In this document: positions 33,726 through 46,472 of the stretch, one piece after another | Numbering within the stretch: the first letter of the stretch is position 1 | Layout: each line of letters begins with the position of its first letter | Source: Diabrotica undecimpunctata | Taxonomy: Eukaryota > Arthropoda > Insecta > Coleoptera > Chrysomelidae | Assembly: GCF_040954645.1 (NCBI RefSeq) | Contig: NC_092813.1 | Location: 18,111,235-18,175,234 of the forward strand | Direction: 5' to 3' | DNA: 64,000 nucleotides | The notes under the pieces: generated by a model | What the model saw: only the letters and a program-made list of their open reading frames with translations | Databases searched by the model: none | What the model was told of the DNA's origin: nothing | Translations under genes and position numbers: made by a program

Positions 33726-35079
33726 TTAAAACTTTTTCTATATTACTTTTAATGTCGTATAAAATTTGTTTGTTTGCTATTGGAATTAAGTTTATGTCTA
33801 AGAAATTTTGAAATATTGTTACTATATTATCAGTAATTTGTTTACTAGTTAGTGAGTTTTGTTGGACTATTTTTGTTTGATTTTGGTATAATGGGTTGTT
33901 TATAATTGGTAGCGACGGGTAAGCAGAAGCGCTTGCAGTGTCCAGTTTATTTTCGTGTTCTTTTGAATTAGGATAAACTGATTTATTTTGAGCTCCTTCG
34001 CTTCATTTTCTTGTGGTTGTCACTGTGTACCTATTTCCTGTGTTTGTTCAATTCAGGGCTGTCCTATAGCTACTGGCTGTATTTTAATTTTGCTTCTTCA
34101 AAAGGTAAATTTTCATTTGCCATTATATATTTTTTAATACCCTTTTGTTTTTCAAACTCAGCGCACTTGTTTCGATCTAATGCTGAATGGTTTCCGAAAC
34201 ATAATATACAAGTGGGATCTGTTAAATCGCATACATCTGAATCATGTTCCTGTCCGCACTTGCTGCATCTTTTCTTACCTCGACATTGTGACGTAACGTG
34301 TCCGTATCTAATGCAATTAAGGCATTGTATTACTCTCGGAACGTAAGGTTCCACTTGGTATATCATTCGTTCAATGATTACTTGTTTTGGAATCATTTGG
34401 CCTCTGAAAGACACCACTATCGTACTCGTCTCCACCAGTTGATCATTTTCTTTTCGCTTTATTCTTTTAACGTTTATTACTTTAAAATTGCCGTATCTTG
34501 GAACAATAATACCTTTTAATTCGTTTTCTGAAATATTTTTGTCTACCCTTTTAATTACTTCACTCTTTTGAGAAAAAAATTTGGAATATATAAATCGTAA
34601 TTTCTTTCTATTACCTTTTTACATTCCACTAAAATATTAGCGCTTTTATATGTGTTACATTCAATTTTAATTTTATTTTTTCCTATAATATTAATATTAA
34701 CAATATTATCTTTAATTGCAGGTACTGCACCTAAAATTAATCGTGCTGTCGCTATGCGATGCAATCGGCCAATGTTACCTTCCTTATTCTGCATAAAAAC
34801 AAAATAAGGACCTTGGTCACCTTGACTGTATTTATTTTTCACCTCCGACATTATGGAGTGGCCTATATTAATATTTGTTTTATTGCTCACCTGATAATCT
34901 GGTATAAAGTTTTTTGAATTTGTTATCGGTACCTGTTTTGATTGTGTATTAATATCAATACTTATAATTTCCTCAGAACGCTTTTGTTTTTCATTAACTT
35001 CATAATCCATATTACTAGCAACATCGTCAATCCTTCCTCTGTCAGTTGGATTTCCTCTGCCATCTGAATTTAATTCCAT
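33709..35079 (-). pseudogene. I-type LINE ORF1 (Gag-like, three zinc knuckles)
   Basis: Starts at ATG 35079 with an acidic/Asn-rich N-terminus (MELNSDGRGNPTDRGR). The central part (~34850-34600) is an RRM-like region of Gag-type LINE ORF1s (YFVFMQNKEGNIGRLHRI...). The C-terminal part has CLNCIRYGHVTSQC, CSKCGQEHDSDVC and CILCFGNHSALDRNKC-type knuckles at ~34320-34150. A frameshift in a T/A run at ~34560-34580 and a stop at ~34070 break the frame. The tail (SAYPSLPIINNP to NGPSK) ends overlapping ORF2. It would coat the element RNA in the ribonucleoprotein. Confidence 0.85.
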
Positions 35080-35175
35080 TTTTTGGTAAAAACAACAACA
35101 ACTCTATTAATTAGCACTTCGATCACACAGAGAACTATTAATTCGCTTCCGCTGCTACAACCGAACTGAAAAACT

Positions 35176-36478
35176 AACTTGGAAGATACATTTAAAATAT
35201 TTAAAAAAGACATGTCAGCCTGATATAAATTTGTTACAATCACTCGCAAACAAATAATGGGGCGCCGACTCTTTTAGATTACTACCTATCTACAAGGCCC
35301 TAGTACATTCTAAACTGGACTACGGGTCAATTGTTTACAACTCCTCCAAACAAACATACTTAAAGACAATAGATGTTATTCAAAATACAGGTCTTCGAAT
35401 TTCCTTAGAAGCACACCACACAAGTCCAATACAAACCCTATACTGGGTAACTAGAGAGATTCCACTTTCGTTTAGAAGACAATATCTAAATCTTTCTCAT
35501 GCCGAGGCAGTATCGTCAAATCAAGATAATCCAGTTATACACAACGTATTCGCTGACCGCTTCAAAAGTTGTTTTCAAACTTCAAATCGAACTGATCACC
35601 CTTTCTATTACCGCGTACATACCTACTTTTTAACAGTGGGTATCCATTTTCCAGACACAATTCGACTTCCCTCTACTGACACCAGATTATTGCGCCTAAA
35701 CAAATCAGAAACGCCTGCAAGTCAAATTAATCAAGACTTTCTTAAAATATTAAGCAAATATGGTAGCTTTTTCAAAGTTTACACCGATGTCTCCAAAACC
35801 GAACACACAACTGGGGCAGCAATTTACTAGTTGATTTTATATGGGTACCGTCACATACTGGAATCAAAGGTAACGAGGTTGTAGATAAAATAGAAAAAAA
35901 TGCACCTACGAACCCAAACACAGAAGATAATACGAAATCTCTTCACACCGACCTTAAAGTACCCTTTAAGGAAAAGATTAATTAAATATGACAGGATACA
36001 TGGAAGAACCCCCCAACCAAGCTGTACGAAGTTGATATTAATCATAAAAAAACCCAAAATTTAACAATAGGAGACAAGTAACCTTCACTCGCCTCGGGAT
36101 TGGTCATACTCGGTTAACACACGACTACATACTAAAACGAGCTCATAAACCTGTCTGTGACATGTGTAAAAGTGTCTTAACGGTAAAACATTGTTTATTA
36201 CAGTGTCTCAAGTACGATGTGCAACGCAAAATGTATAACATACCATCAACATTAAATTATAGTGCTCTTGGAAAAGATAGTGATACTAAAAATATTTTCG
36301 CCTTTCTCAAAGACTGCAAGCTGTTATCAAAAATTTAATATTTTACCTAGTATAGATTTAGGTTTATTTCTATTTATGTACTGCTATGGTTAATATTCTA
36401 TTGTTTAGTTGTAACTCTGTATCACAATCCATACACGCTAATAATCCTGCGTGGTTGATGCCTCATGTAAGGAAAAAA
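35176..36478 (+). pseudogene. Decayed LINE tail: RT thumb plus RNase H (plus strand)
   Basis: Plus-strand reading from 35176 gives LTWKIHLKYL, then WGADSFRLLPIYKALVHSKL with DYGSIVYNSSKQ (RT thumb), an open stretch to 35830 with VYTDVSKTEHTTGAA (RNase H start), VPSHTGIKGNEVVD (~35848, RNase H end), and TRLRIGHTRLTHDYIL with CDMCKS and VKHCLLQC (~36090-36200), the usual C-terminal block. Frameshifts separate these. The 3' end is near 36478 (AAGGAAAAAATG). It is 5'-truncated exactly at the 5' end of the oppositely oriented I-type LINE. Confidence 0.85.
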
Positions 36479-36479
36479 T

Positions 36480-39400
36480 GCTGAAATAACATTTCTTATC
36501 TGGAAACCTAACCTATTTTGAGCTGTGTTTTAAGAAGGCCATGAACAGAAAGTCATGTATATGATCGATTTCCCTTTATGGTCTTTTTAGAAAGTAGTTC
36601 ACAACAAGCAGATTAAAAAACTATTTTTTAAACTATTTCCGCCAGTTAGGAGAGAGACCTTCAAAACCGACCAAAAATCTTGTCAATAACTACAAATATA
36701 TTTTTTATCAATTTTAGTTAAAAGTTACTTTTATTAGTCAATTATCGAAATATTATATCAGCATTTGGAAATATCTTTGTTTTTTTTATAATTTTTAGGA
36801 AATTCCACAAATTTTTCTTCTGTAACTAGGAAAGTAGGAAAGTCATTGTATGGCTAGGAAACAAACCAATTTCGAGCATGTTTTAAGAATGCCATAAAAT
36901 AAACTTATGTATATAATCGAAATCCTTGCACGGCGTCCTTAGAAAGCAGTTCACAATAAGAATATTAGAGGTATAATTCTACTTTTTACAGGTCTTACAT
37001 GGTAAGTCCTCATATTTTTGTTTTGAGACTAAGAAAGTCATTTTATGACTAGAGACCAAAGCAACATCGAGCGTGTTTTCAGAATACCATTAAATAATCT
37101 TATGTAAATAACTAAAATGCTTGTACGTTGTCCTTAAAAAGCAGTTTACCATAAAAACATTAGAGGACTAATTCTAATTATAACAGGTCTTACATGATAA
37201 AGATCATATTTTTGTCCTATATTTTAAAATATTTTAAACTTTTAATACATATTTGATACTATCCGAAATCTGTACCATATTAATTTTTTTATCAATTTTA
37301 TTTCTGGTTTTAAAAACTAAATCTTTCGACCAACCAATCACCAAAATCGGATTTCAACATTCGAAAATATCTTTTTCGTTATAATTTTCAGAAAAAGAAG
37401 ACCTTAAATTTTCCTCCAGCGATGGAAAAACATTTCATATCTGGAAACCTAACCTATGTTAAGCTGTGTTTTAAGGAGGCTATGAATATAAAGTCATGTA
37501 TATCCTCGATTTCCTTATAGTTTTTTGGGGAGTTATTCACAAAAAGCAGATTAAATAACTAACTTCAATTATAGTAGCAATTGTTAAATTGTGAGTATTG
37601 TTTTTTAAATTATTTCCACCAGAAGAAATACCATTAAAACCGACCAAAAATCTTTTCAATAACTACAAATATTTTTTTTATCAATTTTAGTTAGAATTTT
37701 AAAAGTTACTTTAATCTGTCAATCATCGTAATATTATATCAGCATTTGGAAATATCTTTTTATTTATACTAATTTTTAGGAAAAAGAAGTCCTCGATTTT
37801 TTCTTCTGTAACTAGGAAAGTCATTGTATGGCTAGGAATCAAACCAATTTCGAGCGTGTTTTAAGAATGCCATAAAATAAACTTATGTATATAACGTAAA
37901 TCTTTGTACGGCGCGTCCTTAGAAAGAAGTTCGTAATAGGAATATTAGAGGTATAATTCTAATTATTACAGGTCTTACATGGTAAGGATTGTATGTTGGT
38001 CTTATATTTTGAAATATTTTGAACTTTTTTGCATATTTATTACTATCCGAAATCTGTTCAATATAAATTTTTTTTATCAATTTTATTTATGATTTTTAAA
38101 ATTAAATCTTTCGACCAAACAATAACCGAAATCAAATTTCAGCATTTGGAAATATCTAATTCGTTAAAATTTTTAGAAAGAAGAAGTACTTCAATTTTCC
38201 TATTGCGAAAAACATTTTATGACTGGAAACCTAACATATGTTTAGCTGTGTTTTAAGGAGGCCATGAATATGAAGTGATGTATATTTATGATCGATTTGA
38301 TTTTATGGCTTTCTTAGAAAGTAGTTCACAACAAGCAGATTATTGAACTAATTTAAATTATAGTAGCAGTTGTTACATTGTGATTATTGTTTTTTAAACT
38401 ATTTTCACCAGTTAGGAAAGAGCCTTTAAAACCGATTAAAAATCTCTGCAATAATTAAAAATATTTTTTTTATCAATTTTAGTTTAGTAAAAAAGAACAT
38501 TAGAGGACTAATTCTAATTATAACAGGTATTACACGATAAGTCATATTTTGTCCTATATTTTGAACTATTTGGAACTTTTAATAGATATTTAATACTATC
38601 CGAAATCTGTTCAATAATCATTTTTTTTTATCATTTTTATTTATGATTTTAAAAACTAAATCTTTCGTCCAACCAATCACTGAAATCAGGTTTCAGCATT
38701 TGGATATATCTGTTTTGTTATAATTTTTAGAAAGAAGAAGTCCTTAAATGCCTTAATTTTTTCTGCGACTGGGAAAAACTTTCATGGCTGGAAACCTAAC
38801 TTATGTTTTAAGGAGGCCTAGAATATGAAGTCATGTATATGATCGATTTTCTTTTGAGGTCTTCTTAGAAAGTATTTAACAACAAGCAGATTATAGAACT
38901 TACTCTAATAAATTGTAGTAGCAGTTGTTACATTGTGGGTATCGTTTTTAAACTATTTGCCGACCAAAAATCTTTTGAATAACTACAAATCTTTTTTTTA
39001 TTAATTTTAGCTAGAATTTTAAAAGTTAATTTTATCAGTCAATCATCGGAATAGTATATTAACATTTGGGAATATCTTTGCTGTTGTTATAATTTTCAGG
39101 CAAAAGAAGTCCACAAATTTTTCTTCTGTGACCAAGAAAGTCATTATCTGGCTAGGAACCAAATTAATTTTGAACGTGTTTTAAGGATGCCATAAAACAA
39201 ACTTATGTATATAATGAAAATGCTGGTACGCAGTCCTTAAAAAGCAGTTGAGAATAAGAACTTTAGTGGACCAATTATAATTACAATAGGTTCTACATGA
39301 TAAGATCCTTATTTCGGTCTTAAAGTTTAAACTATTTTGAACTTTTAATACATATTTAATACTATCCGAAATCTGTTCAATAATAATTATTTTTATTAAT

Positions 39401-40145
39401 TTTATTTATAATTTTAAAAACTAAATCTTTCGACCAACCAATCAACGAAATCAGATTTCAGCATTTGGAAATATCTTTTTCGTTATATTTTCAGAAAGCA
39501 GAAATCCTTAAATTTTCCTCATGTGACTGGGACAAACATTTTATGGCTGCAAACCTTACCTATGTTGAGCTGTGTTTTAAACAGACCATGAATATAAAGT
39601 CATGTATATGATTGATTTCATTTTATGGTCTCCTTAAAAAGTAGTTCACAACAAGCAGATTGTAGAACTAACTCTAATTATAGTAGCAGTTGTCACATTG
39701 TGAGTATCGTTTTTTAAACTATTTCCACCAGTTAGGAGAGAGACCTTTAATACCAACCAAAAATCTATACAATAACAACACATATTTTTTTTATTAATTC
39801 TGGTTAGAATTTTAAAAGTTACTTTTATCAGTCAATCATCGGAATATTATATCTGCATTTTGATATATCTTTGTTTTTGTTATAATTTTCAGGAAAAAGA
39901 AGTCCAACAATTTTTCTTTTATAACCAGGAAAGTCATTTTATATCTAGGTAGCAAACCGATGTCGAGGGTGTTTTAAGGATTCCATAAAATATACTTATG
40001 TATATAATGGAAATGCTTGTACGGCGTACTTAGAAAGCAGTTCACAATAAAAACGTTAGAGGACTAGTTCTAATTATAACAGGTTTTACATGATAAGGAT
40101 CATATTTTGTTCTTATATTTTAAACTATTTTGAACTTTTTGAACA
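36480..40145 (+). repeat. Satellite array, left block (A/B dimer units)
   Basis: Two related ~400-bp subunits alternate. A carries GGAAACCTAACCTATG...AGCTGTGTTTTAAGGAGG...TAGTTCACAACAAGCAGATT. B carries GGCTAGGAACCAAACCAAT...CGTGTTTTAAG(A/G)ATGCC...GCAGTTCACAATAAGAA. A and B align with each other (TTTTAAG, CATGTATAT/CTTATGTATAT, CTTAGAAAG). A starts near 36501, 37443, 38226, 38791 and 39550; B near 36850, 37040, 37833, 39148 and 39940. The A-to-A spacing varies (about 565-940 bp) because some subunits are duplicated or missing. No coding content. Confidence 0.92.
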
Positions 40146-40576
40146 CATTTTTTTTTATTTCGAATTATCGTGTCTCGACATCTTTGGTCATTGACACGGG
40201 AACAAAGGTTTACAATTACACCTACAAAGTTATGATACGGAGTTTACAATAGTGAAGAATAAAAATATTATGTAAATTATATTTTGTTAAACAATAGCGA
40301 AATGTTTAAAAAGTCTATTAGGTGCTTGAGTCGGCTTGAACAGTTCAGTAGTTCTTCTAGACTATGGGTTATATTGTTGGCGATGCATGTGGCCTAGTAG
40401 TGTTGACATTATGTGAGGATGTGCTTGACGGTAATAGGAATATAGTTGCAGTGAGAGGATAACTGTTGGTCTGTAGAGGACATCAGATGACTGTGTGTCA
40501 AACGTGTGTGTCCTATTCTCAATCTTCATACTGCTATCTTTTCTTTTCTGTTCAGAGATGCTAGAGATAAATAGCT

Positions 40577-42141
40577 CTAAACATTAGGTTGTATTTCTCT
40601 GAGCTGTGTGTTTTTGCTGATCCAAAGTTCCTGCAATTTGTTTTGGATATTGCTTTTGAATTTTGATTTTAAATCTTCTTGGAGCTGTATATTGTAGACG
40701 GGTAAGTTGGATGTAGATGCTTCTTTTGCAGCGCTGTCAGTCATCTCATTTCCTTGGATGCCGATAGGAGATGGCACCCATATTATTGTTATTGAAGTCC
40801 CTCGAAACGTGTGGACATGAATCGATTCTAATATTTTTTGCAATAAAGGATGATGATTGTAAATATTTTTTAGCGAATAAATTGCGGATGAGGAATCAGT
40901 ACACAGAGCTACACTTTGATGATTGTCAAAAGGGAAATCGAGAGCTTTTGAAATACTAAAGAGTTCTCCTGAAAATACGCTACATTCGTTAGATATTTGG
41001 TATTGTCGCAGCACTGTATCAACTGTAGTGACAGAACAATCAACTCCATCTGCGTTTCGGAATGCATCGGTATATAACACCTTATCATAGTGGAATGTAT
41101 TCACAATATCCTTGAAAGCTTGTCAAAAAATGATATTATTTGTTTATGGCTTATTAAATTTACAGAGAAAAGTGTTTATAAAAGGAGGTGATCTAGACCA
41201 TGTCGAGGATTCTGATTTTGTAGATGCAATTGTTTAAGATAATTTTGTGTCTTGGTACAAGGGTTGTAGGATCTGTGGGATTGAAAGTGGGCGAGATTAC
41301 TAGTCTAGGTCTTGGCGAGCTCAGAAGATTAAATACAGGGTTAGTCGGAATCGACGACATTCTGCTAGCATAAGATAAGAGTAGTTGCTGCCTCTGGAGG
41401 TACAGGGGGAGTTCACGAGATTCACAATAGAGACTTTTAGCGGGACTGGATCGAAAAGCTCCTGAGCAAATTGAGCAGTTTTGTGAACAGAGTTTAAAGA
41501 TTGTAATAAATTATTGGATGCGGGCAAGTAAACTATACAACCATAGTCTAATTTGGATTGCAATATAGCTCGATATATTTTGAGTAGTACACTTTTATCG
41601 GCACCCCATTGATGGTGGGACAATGCCGTTAACAAATTCATTCTGCTTAAATAGATGCCTTTTATTTCGTTGACAGGATGTCGCCAGGTGAGTTTGTTAT
41701 TGACAGTTGGTCCTAAAAATTTGTAATGATCTATTAACTCTAAATTTACTTCGTTTAGTGTTATTTTGGTTAGTTTTGCGCTGTTGTATCTCCTAGTGGC
41801 GCAAAATAGAAGACACTGGATTCATTTGTGGGAGGCCTATGTCCAAAGTTGGATTACTGAAGGCTGAAGAAGAAGAAGAAGAAGTATCCCCTAGTGAATT
41901 TAATTATTTTGGATTTATTGGAAGAGAACTTGAAGCCAGTTTTCTCGGACCATGTAGTAAGGGACTCGATAGAATTTTGTAATAAGGATGAGGTTACAGC
42001 TGTGGATTTTCCTTGCCTGTATAAAATAAGGTCGTCTGCGTATTGTTCAAATTTAACAGGAGATTTTATATGAGAGCAAATATCGCTGACGGCTAGCAGA
42101 AAGAGAGAGTAGACCTCAAAGTAGAACCTTGAGGTACACCA
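40577..42141 (-). pseudogene. LINE ORF2 remnant: RT end, thumb and RNase H
   Basis: Minus-strand order: a truncated RT beginning around GVPQGST (~42140), QYADDLILY (~42045), a TTWSEKTGFKFSSNKSKII segment (~41935), LTWRHPVNEIKG (~41690), an open stretch 41641-41321 with HHQWGADKSVLLKIYRAILQ and SKLDYGCIVYLPA, then RNase H 41104-40577 with YTDAFR, SGELFSISKAL, LCTDSSSAIYSL and WVPSPIGIQGNEMTDSAAKE. The usual WVPSH reads WVPSP. Frameshifts lie between 41321 and 41104. The coding frame is interrupted at 41799-41883 by a small retrotransposed insertion. It is related to the LINE remnant at 35176-36478. Confidence 0.87.
41799..41883 (+). mobile_element. 85-bp RTE-like LINE/SINE tail with 13-bp target duplication
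   Basis: The insert contains GGGAGGCCTATGTCCAAA and ends in (GAA)n, the typical 3' end of RTE-like elements of insects. It is flanked by GTATCTCCTAGTG (41786-41798) and GTATCCCCTAGTG (41884-41896), a target duplication with one mismatch. Removing it rejoins the LINE reading on the other strand. Confidence 0.88.
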
Positions 42142-45100
42142 TTTTATTTTTAAAGGTTACTTTTATCAGTCAGTCATCGGAATATTATATCTGCATTTCG
42201 AAATATCTTTGTTGTTATTATAATTTTCAGAAAAAAGGAGTCCAACAATTTTTCTTTTATAACCAGGAAAGTCATTTTATGGCTAGGGAGCAAACCAATG
42301 TCGAGCGTGTTCTAGGGATTTCATAAAATATACTTATGTATATAATGGAAATGCTTATACGGCGTCCTTAGAAAGCAGTTTACAATAATAACATTAGAGG
42401 ACTAATTCTAATTATAACTGGTTTTACATGATAAAGATCATATTTTGTTCTTATATTATAAACTATTTTGAACTTTTAATACATATATCATAGTATCCGA
42501 AATCTGTTAATTAACTTTTTTTATTAATTTTATTTATGATTTTAAAAACGAAATCTTTCAACCAACCAATCACCGAAATCAGATTTCAGCATTGAAAAAT
42601 ATCTGTTTCGTTATAATTTTTAGAAAAAAGAAGTCCTTAAATGCCTTAATTTTTCCTGCGACTGGGAAAAATATTTTATTACTGGAAACCTAACTTATGT
42701 TGAGCTGTGTTTTAAGGAGGCCATGAATATGAAGTCATGTATATAATTGATTTCTTTTTATGGTCTTCTTAGAAAGTACTTCACAATAAGCAGATTAAAG
42801 AACTAACGAACTAAGAACAGTTAGGATAGATACCTTTAAAACCGTTTAAAAATCTCGTCAATAACTTACTACAAATATTTTTTTTATTAATTTTAGTAAA
42901 GAATTTTAAAGGTTACTTTTGTCAGTCAATCATCGAAATATTATATCAGTATTTTGAAATATCTTTGTTTCTGTTATAATCTTAAGGGAAAAAAAGTCCA
43001 CAAATTTTTTTTTTAGATTAGGAAAGTCATTTTCTGGCTAGGAACCAAACCAATGTCGGGCGTGTTTTAAGAATGCCATAAAATATGTAAACTTATGTAT
43101 ATGATGGAAAAGCTTGTACGGTGTCCTTAGAAAGCAGTTCCCAAAAAGAACATTAAAGGACTAATTCTAATTATAACAGGTATTACACGATAAGGATCAT
43201 ATCTCTCTCGTCCAACCAATCACCGAAATCAGGTTTCAGCATTTATCTGTTTCGTTATAATTTTCAGAAAGAAGAAGTCCTTAAATGCCTTAATTTTTCC
43301 TGCCACAGGGAAAAACATTTCATTGCTGGAAACCTAACTTATTTTAAGCTGTGTTTTAAGGAGGCCATGAATATGCAGGCATGTATATAGTCGATTTCTT
43401 TTTATGGTCTTTTTAGAAAGTAGTTCACACCAAGGAGATTAAAGAACTAACTTTAATTATAGTAGCAGTTGCTACATTGTGAGTATCGTTTTTTAACTAT
43501 TTCCTCCAGTTAGGAGAGATACCTATAAAACCAAAAAAAAACCTAGTTTATAACTACAAATATTTTTTTTTATCTTAATTTTAAAATTTACTTTAATTAG
43601 TCAATTATCGTAATATTATATCAGCATTTGGAAATATTTTTGTTTTTATACTAATTTTTAGGAAAAAGAAGTCCTCGATTTTTTCTTCTGTGACTTGAAA
43701 AATCATAGTATGGCTAGGAATCAAACCAATTTCGAGCGTGTTTTAAGGATGCCATAAAATAAACTTATGTATATAATATAAATCCTTGTACGGCATCCTT
43801 AGAAAGCAGTTCGCAATAAGAATATTTGAGGTATAATTCTAATTATTACAGGTCTTACATGGTAAGGATCGTAAGTTGGTCTTATATTTTATACTATTTT
43901 GAACTTTTTTGCATATTTAATACTATCCGAAATCTGTTCAATATAAATTTTTTTTATCAATTTTATTTATGATTTTTAAAATTAAATCTTTTAACCAAAC
44001 AATAACCGAAATCAAATTTCAGCATTTGGAAATATCTATTTCTTTAAAATTTTTAGAAAGAAGAAGTACTTCAATTTTCCTCTTGCGAAAAACATTTTAT
44101 GGCTGGAAACCTAACCTATGTTTAGCTGTGTTTTAAGGAGGCCATGAATATGAAGTCATGTATATGATCGATTTGATTTTATGGCTTTTTTAGAAAGTAG
44201 TTCACAACAAGCAGATTATTGAAATAATTCAAATTATAGTAGCAGTTGTTACATTGTGATCATTGTTTTTTAAACTATTTTCACCAGTTAGGAAAGAGCC
44301 TTTAAAACCGATCAAAAATCTCTTCAATCACTAAAAATATCAATATACTTATCAAAAAAATATCAATATTTTTTTATCAATTTTAGTTAGAATTTTAAAA
44401 TTTATTTTTGTCAGTCAATCATCGAAATATTGTATCAGCATTTGAAAATACCTTTGTTTTTATCATAATCTTGAGGAAAAAAATGTCCACAAATTTTTCT
44501 TCTGGGACTAGGAAAGTTATTTTATGGCTAGGAACCAAATCAATGTCGGGCATGTTTTAAGGATGCCATAAAATATGTTAACTTATGTATATGATGGAAA
44601 ATCTTGTACGGTGTCCGTAGAAAGGAGTTCATACAAAGAACATTAGAGGACTAATTCTAATTATAACAGGTATTACACGATAAGTATCATATTTTGTCCC
44701 ATATTTTGAACTATTTGGAACTTTTAATAGATATTTAATACTATCCGAAATATGTTCAATAATAATTTTTTTTATCAATTTTATTTATGATTTTAAAAAC
44801 TAAATTTTTCGTCCAACCAATCACCGAAATCAGGTTTCAGGATTTCATTTGGATATATCTGCTTTGTTATAATTTTCAGAAAGAAGAAGTCCTTAAATGC
44901 CTTAATTTTTTCTGCGACAGGGAAAAACTTTCATGGCTGGAAACCTAACCTATGTTAAGCTGTGTTTTAAGGAGGCCATGAACATGAAGTCATGTATATG
45001 ATCGATTTTCTTTTGAGGTCTTCTTAGAAAGTATTTCACAACAAGCAGATTATAGAACTTACTCTAATAAATTGTAGTAGCAGTTGTTACATTGTGGATA

Positions 45101-45615
45101 TCGTTTTTAAACTATTTACCGACCAAAAAAAAAATTGTATCACTCGATCATCGGAATAATATATCAACATTTGGAAATATCTTTGTTTTAGTTATAATTT
45201 TCAGGAAAAAGAAGTCTACAAATTTTTCTTCTGTGAAGTCATTTTCTGGCTAGGAACCAAATTAATTTTGAACGTGTTTTCAGGATACCATAAAACAAAC
45301 TTTTGTATATAATGGAAAAGCTGGTACGGAGTCCTTAGAAAGCAGTTTACAATAAGAACTTTAGTGGACCAATTGTAATTACAACAGGTTCTACATGATA
45401 AGATCCATATTTCGGTCCTAAAGTTTAAACTATTTTGAACTTTTAATACATATTTTATACTATCCGAAATCTGTTCAATAAAGATTTTTTTTATCAAAGT
45501 TATTTATGATTTCAAAAACTAAATCTTTCGACAAACCAACTGAAATCAAATTTCAGCATTTGGAAATATCTTTTTAGTTATAATTTTCTGAAAGAAGAAG
45601 TCCATAAATTATATA
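42142..45615 (+). repeat. Satellite array, right block
   Basis: Continues the same A/B dimer units: A near 42683, 43330, 44106 and 44939; B near 42282, 43034, 43717, 44528 and 45247. Segment ~43490-45240 matches ~37600-39120 more closely than its neighbours, including shared oddities (GAACTTTTTTGCATATTT, TAACCAAACAATAACCGAAA-type wording, TCTTGCGAAAAAC and the CCTTAAATGCCTTAATTTTT insertion). The array fades after AAGAAGAAGTCCATAAAT at ~45610. Confidence 0.92.
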
Positions 45616-46278
45616 TAATAAAAGAATTACGGAGAAATTATATGACTTACGGAGCATACGGGAAACAAATTATTTTAAAGTCAAGACAATATCCCAAACA
45701 TAAATTTTTCTATTTTAAAAATGCACAACACTTTTTATACTAAAGAATAAAAATATTGTTATGATATTTTTTGTATTTTTTATTAAATGTTCATAATTAT
45801 TTTAGTCTTTTGTATTTCAAAATAATAATCTAAATAAATCACTGTATGACCGAGAACAGTCAATTTTAAAATACGTTTGTGTCATGTCTAATTGGCAAAT
45901 ATGTTACGTGTTTGGTTCATACGCTGGTTTATGTTAGTTCTAATCCCAATATAATTTCCTTTTTTATTTTTGAACTATTTAAAAACCCCACGTTAATTTT
46001 ATTAAATGTATGTAATATACGCTAAAATGCTAAATTTTAAAATAAAATGAAAATTTACAACATAATCCGAGTTGTTGGTTTTTGAAGTTATACTTTTATT
46101 ATACGCGCGTTTGACTTCGGAAATTTGCACGGGAGTAATAAGCCTCGTTAGGCATGTTAAATTATAAATTAAAACTTGTAAATATCTCAAGAAAGTTCAA
46201 GTGTACTTATATACACAACAAACAACAATTAAATATGTCAGATAAATTGACAGTTGTATCACCAAACAATATTTTTTT
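45616..46278. other. Unassigned AT-rich region
   Basis: No gene or repeat recognised between the satellite end and the 99-bp duplication. Confidence 0.4.
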
Positions 46279-46472
46279 ATTAACATTGTTATCATGGTAA
46301 ATTAAACATATGCCAAGTAAGTTACATATATTGTCATTTTTAAATACTTATGAATATTTCATTCTTATTAAATTTGTATTAATATTATTATCATGGTAAA
46401 TTTAACATATGGGTAAGTAAGTTATGTATACCTATTGTCATTTTTAAATACTGATGAATAATATTTATTTAA
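46279..46472 (+). repeat. ~99-bp tandem duplication
   Basis: TATCATGGTAAATT(A/T)AACATATG...AAGTAAGTTA...TTGTCATTTTTAAATACT occurs twice, with TCATGG at 46292 and 46391. Confidence 0.85.

Larger units (their letters stand above)
29957..35172 (-). mobile_element. I-type non-LTR retrotransposon with RNase H, near full length
   Basis: On the minus strand: a short leader beginning near 35170 (AGTTCGGTTGTAGCAGCGG), ORF1 with zinc knuckles, ORF2 with endonuclease, RT and RNase H, a 3' UTR, and an A-rich end (ATTCAAAAACAAAAAAAAAG) at ~29957-29975. ORF1's stop and ORF2's start overlap by about 17 bases at 33709-33725. RNase H after the RT places it in the I/LOA/R1-like assemblage. Its 5' end abuts another LINE fragment running the opposite way. 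Confidence 0.88.
40146..42141 (-). mobile_element. 5'-truncated LINE inserted in the satellite
   Basis: Satellite monomers lie on both sides (GAACTTTTT at ~40138; TTTTAAAGGTTACTTTTATC from 42147), so the LINE inserted into the array. The 3' end on the minus strand is A-rich (AATTCGAAATAAAAAAAAATG at ~40146-40165). The 5' end is truncated inside the RT. The satellite does not resume at the same monomer position, so a deletion or rearrangement accompanied insertion. Confidence 0.88.
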
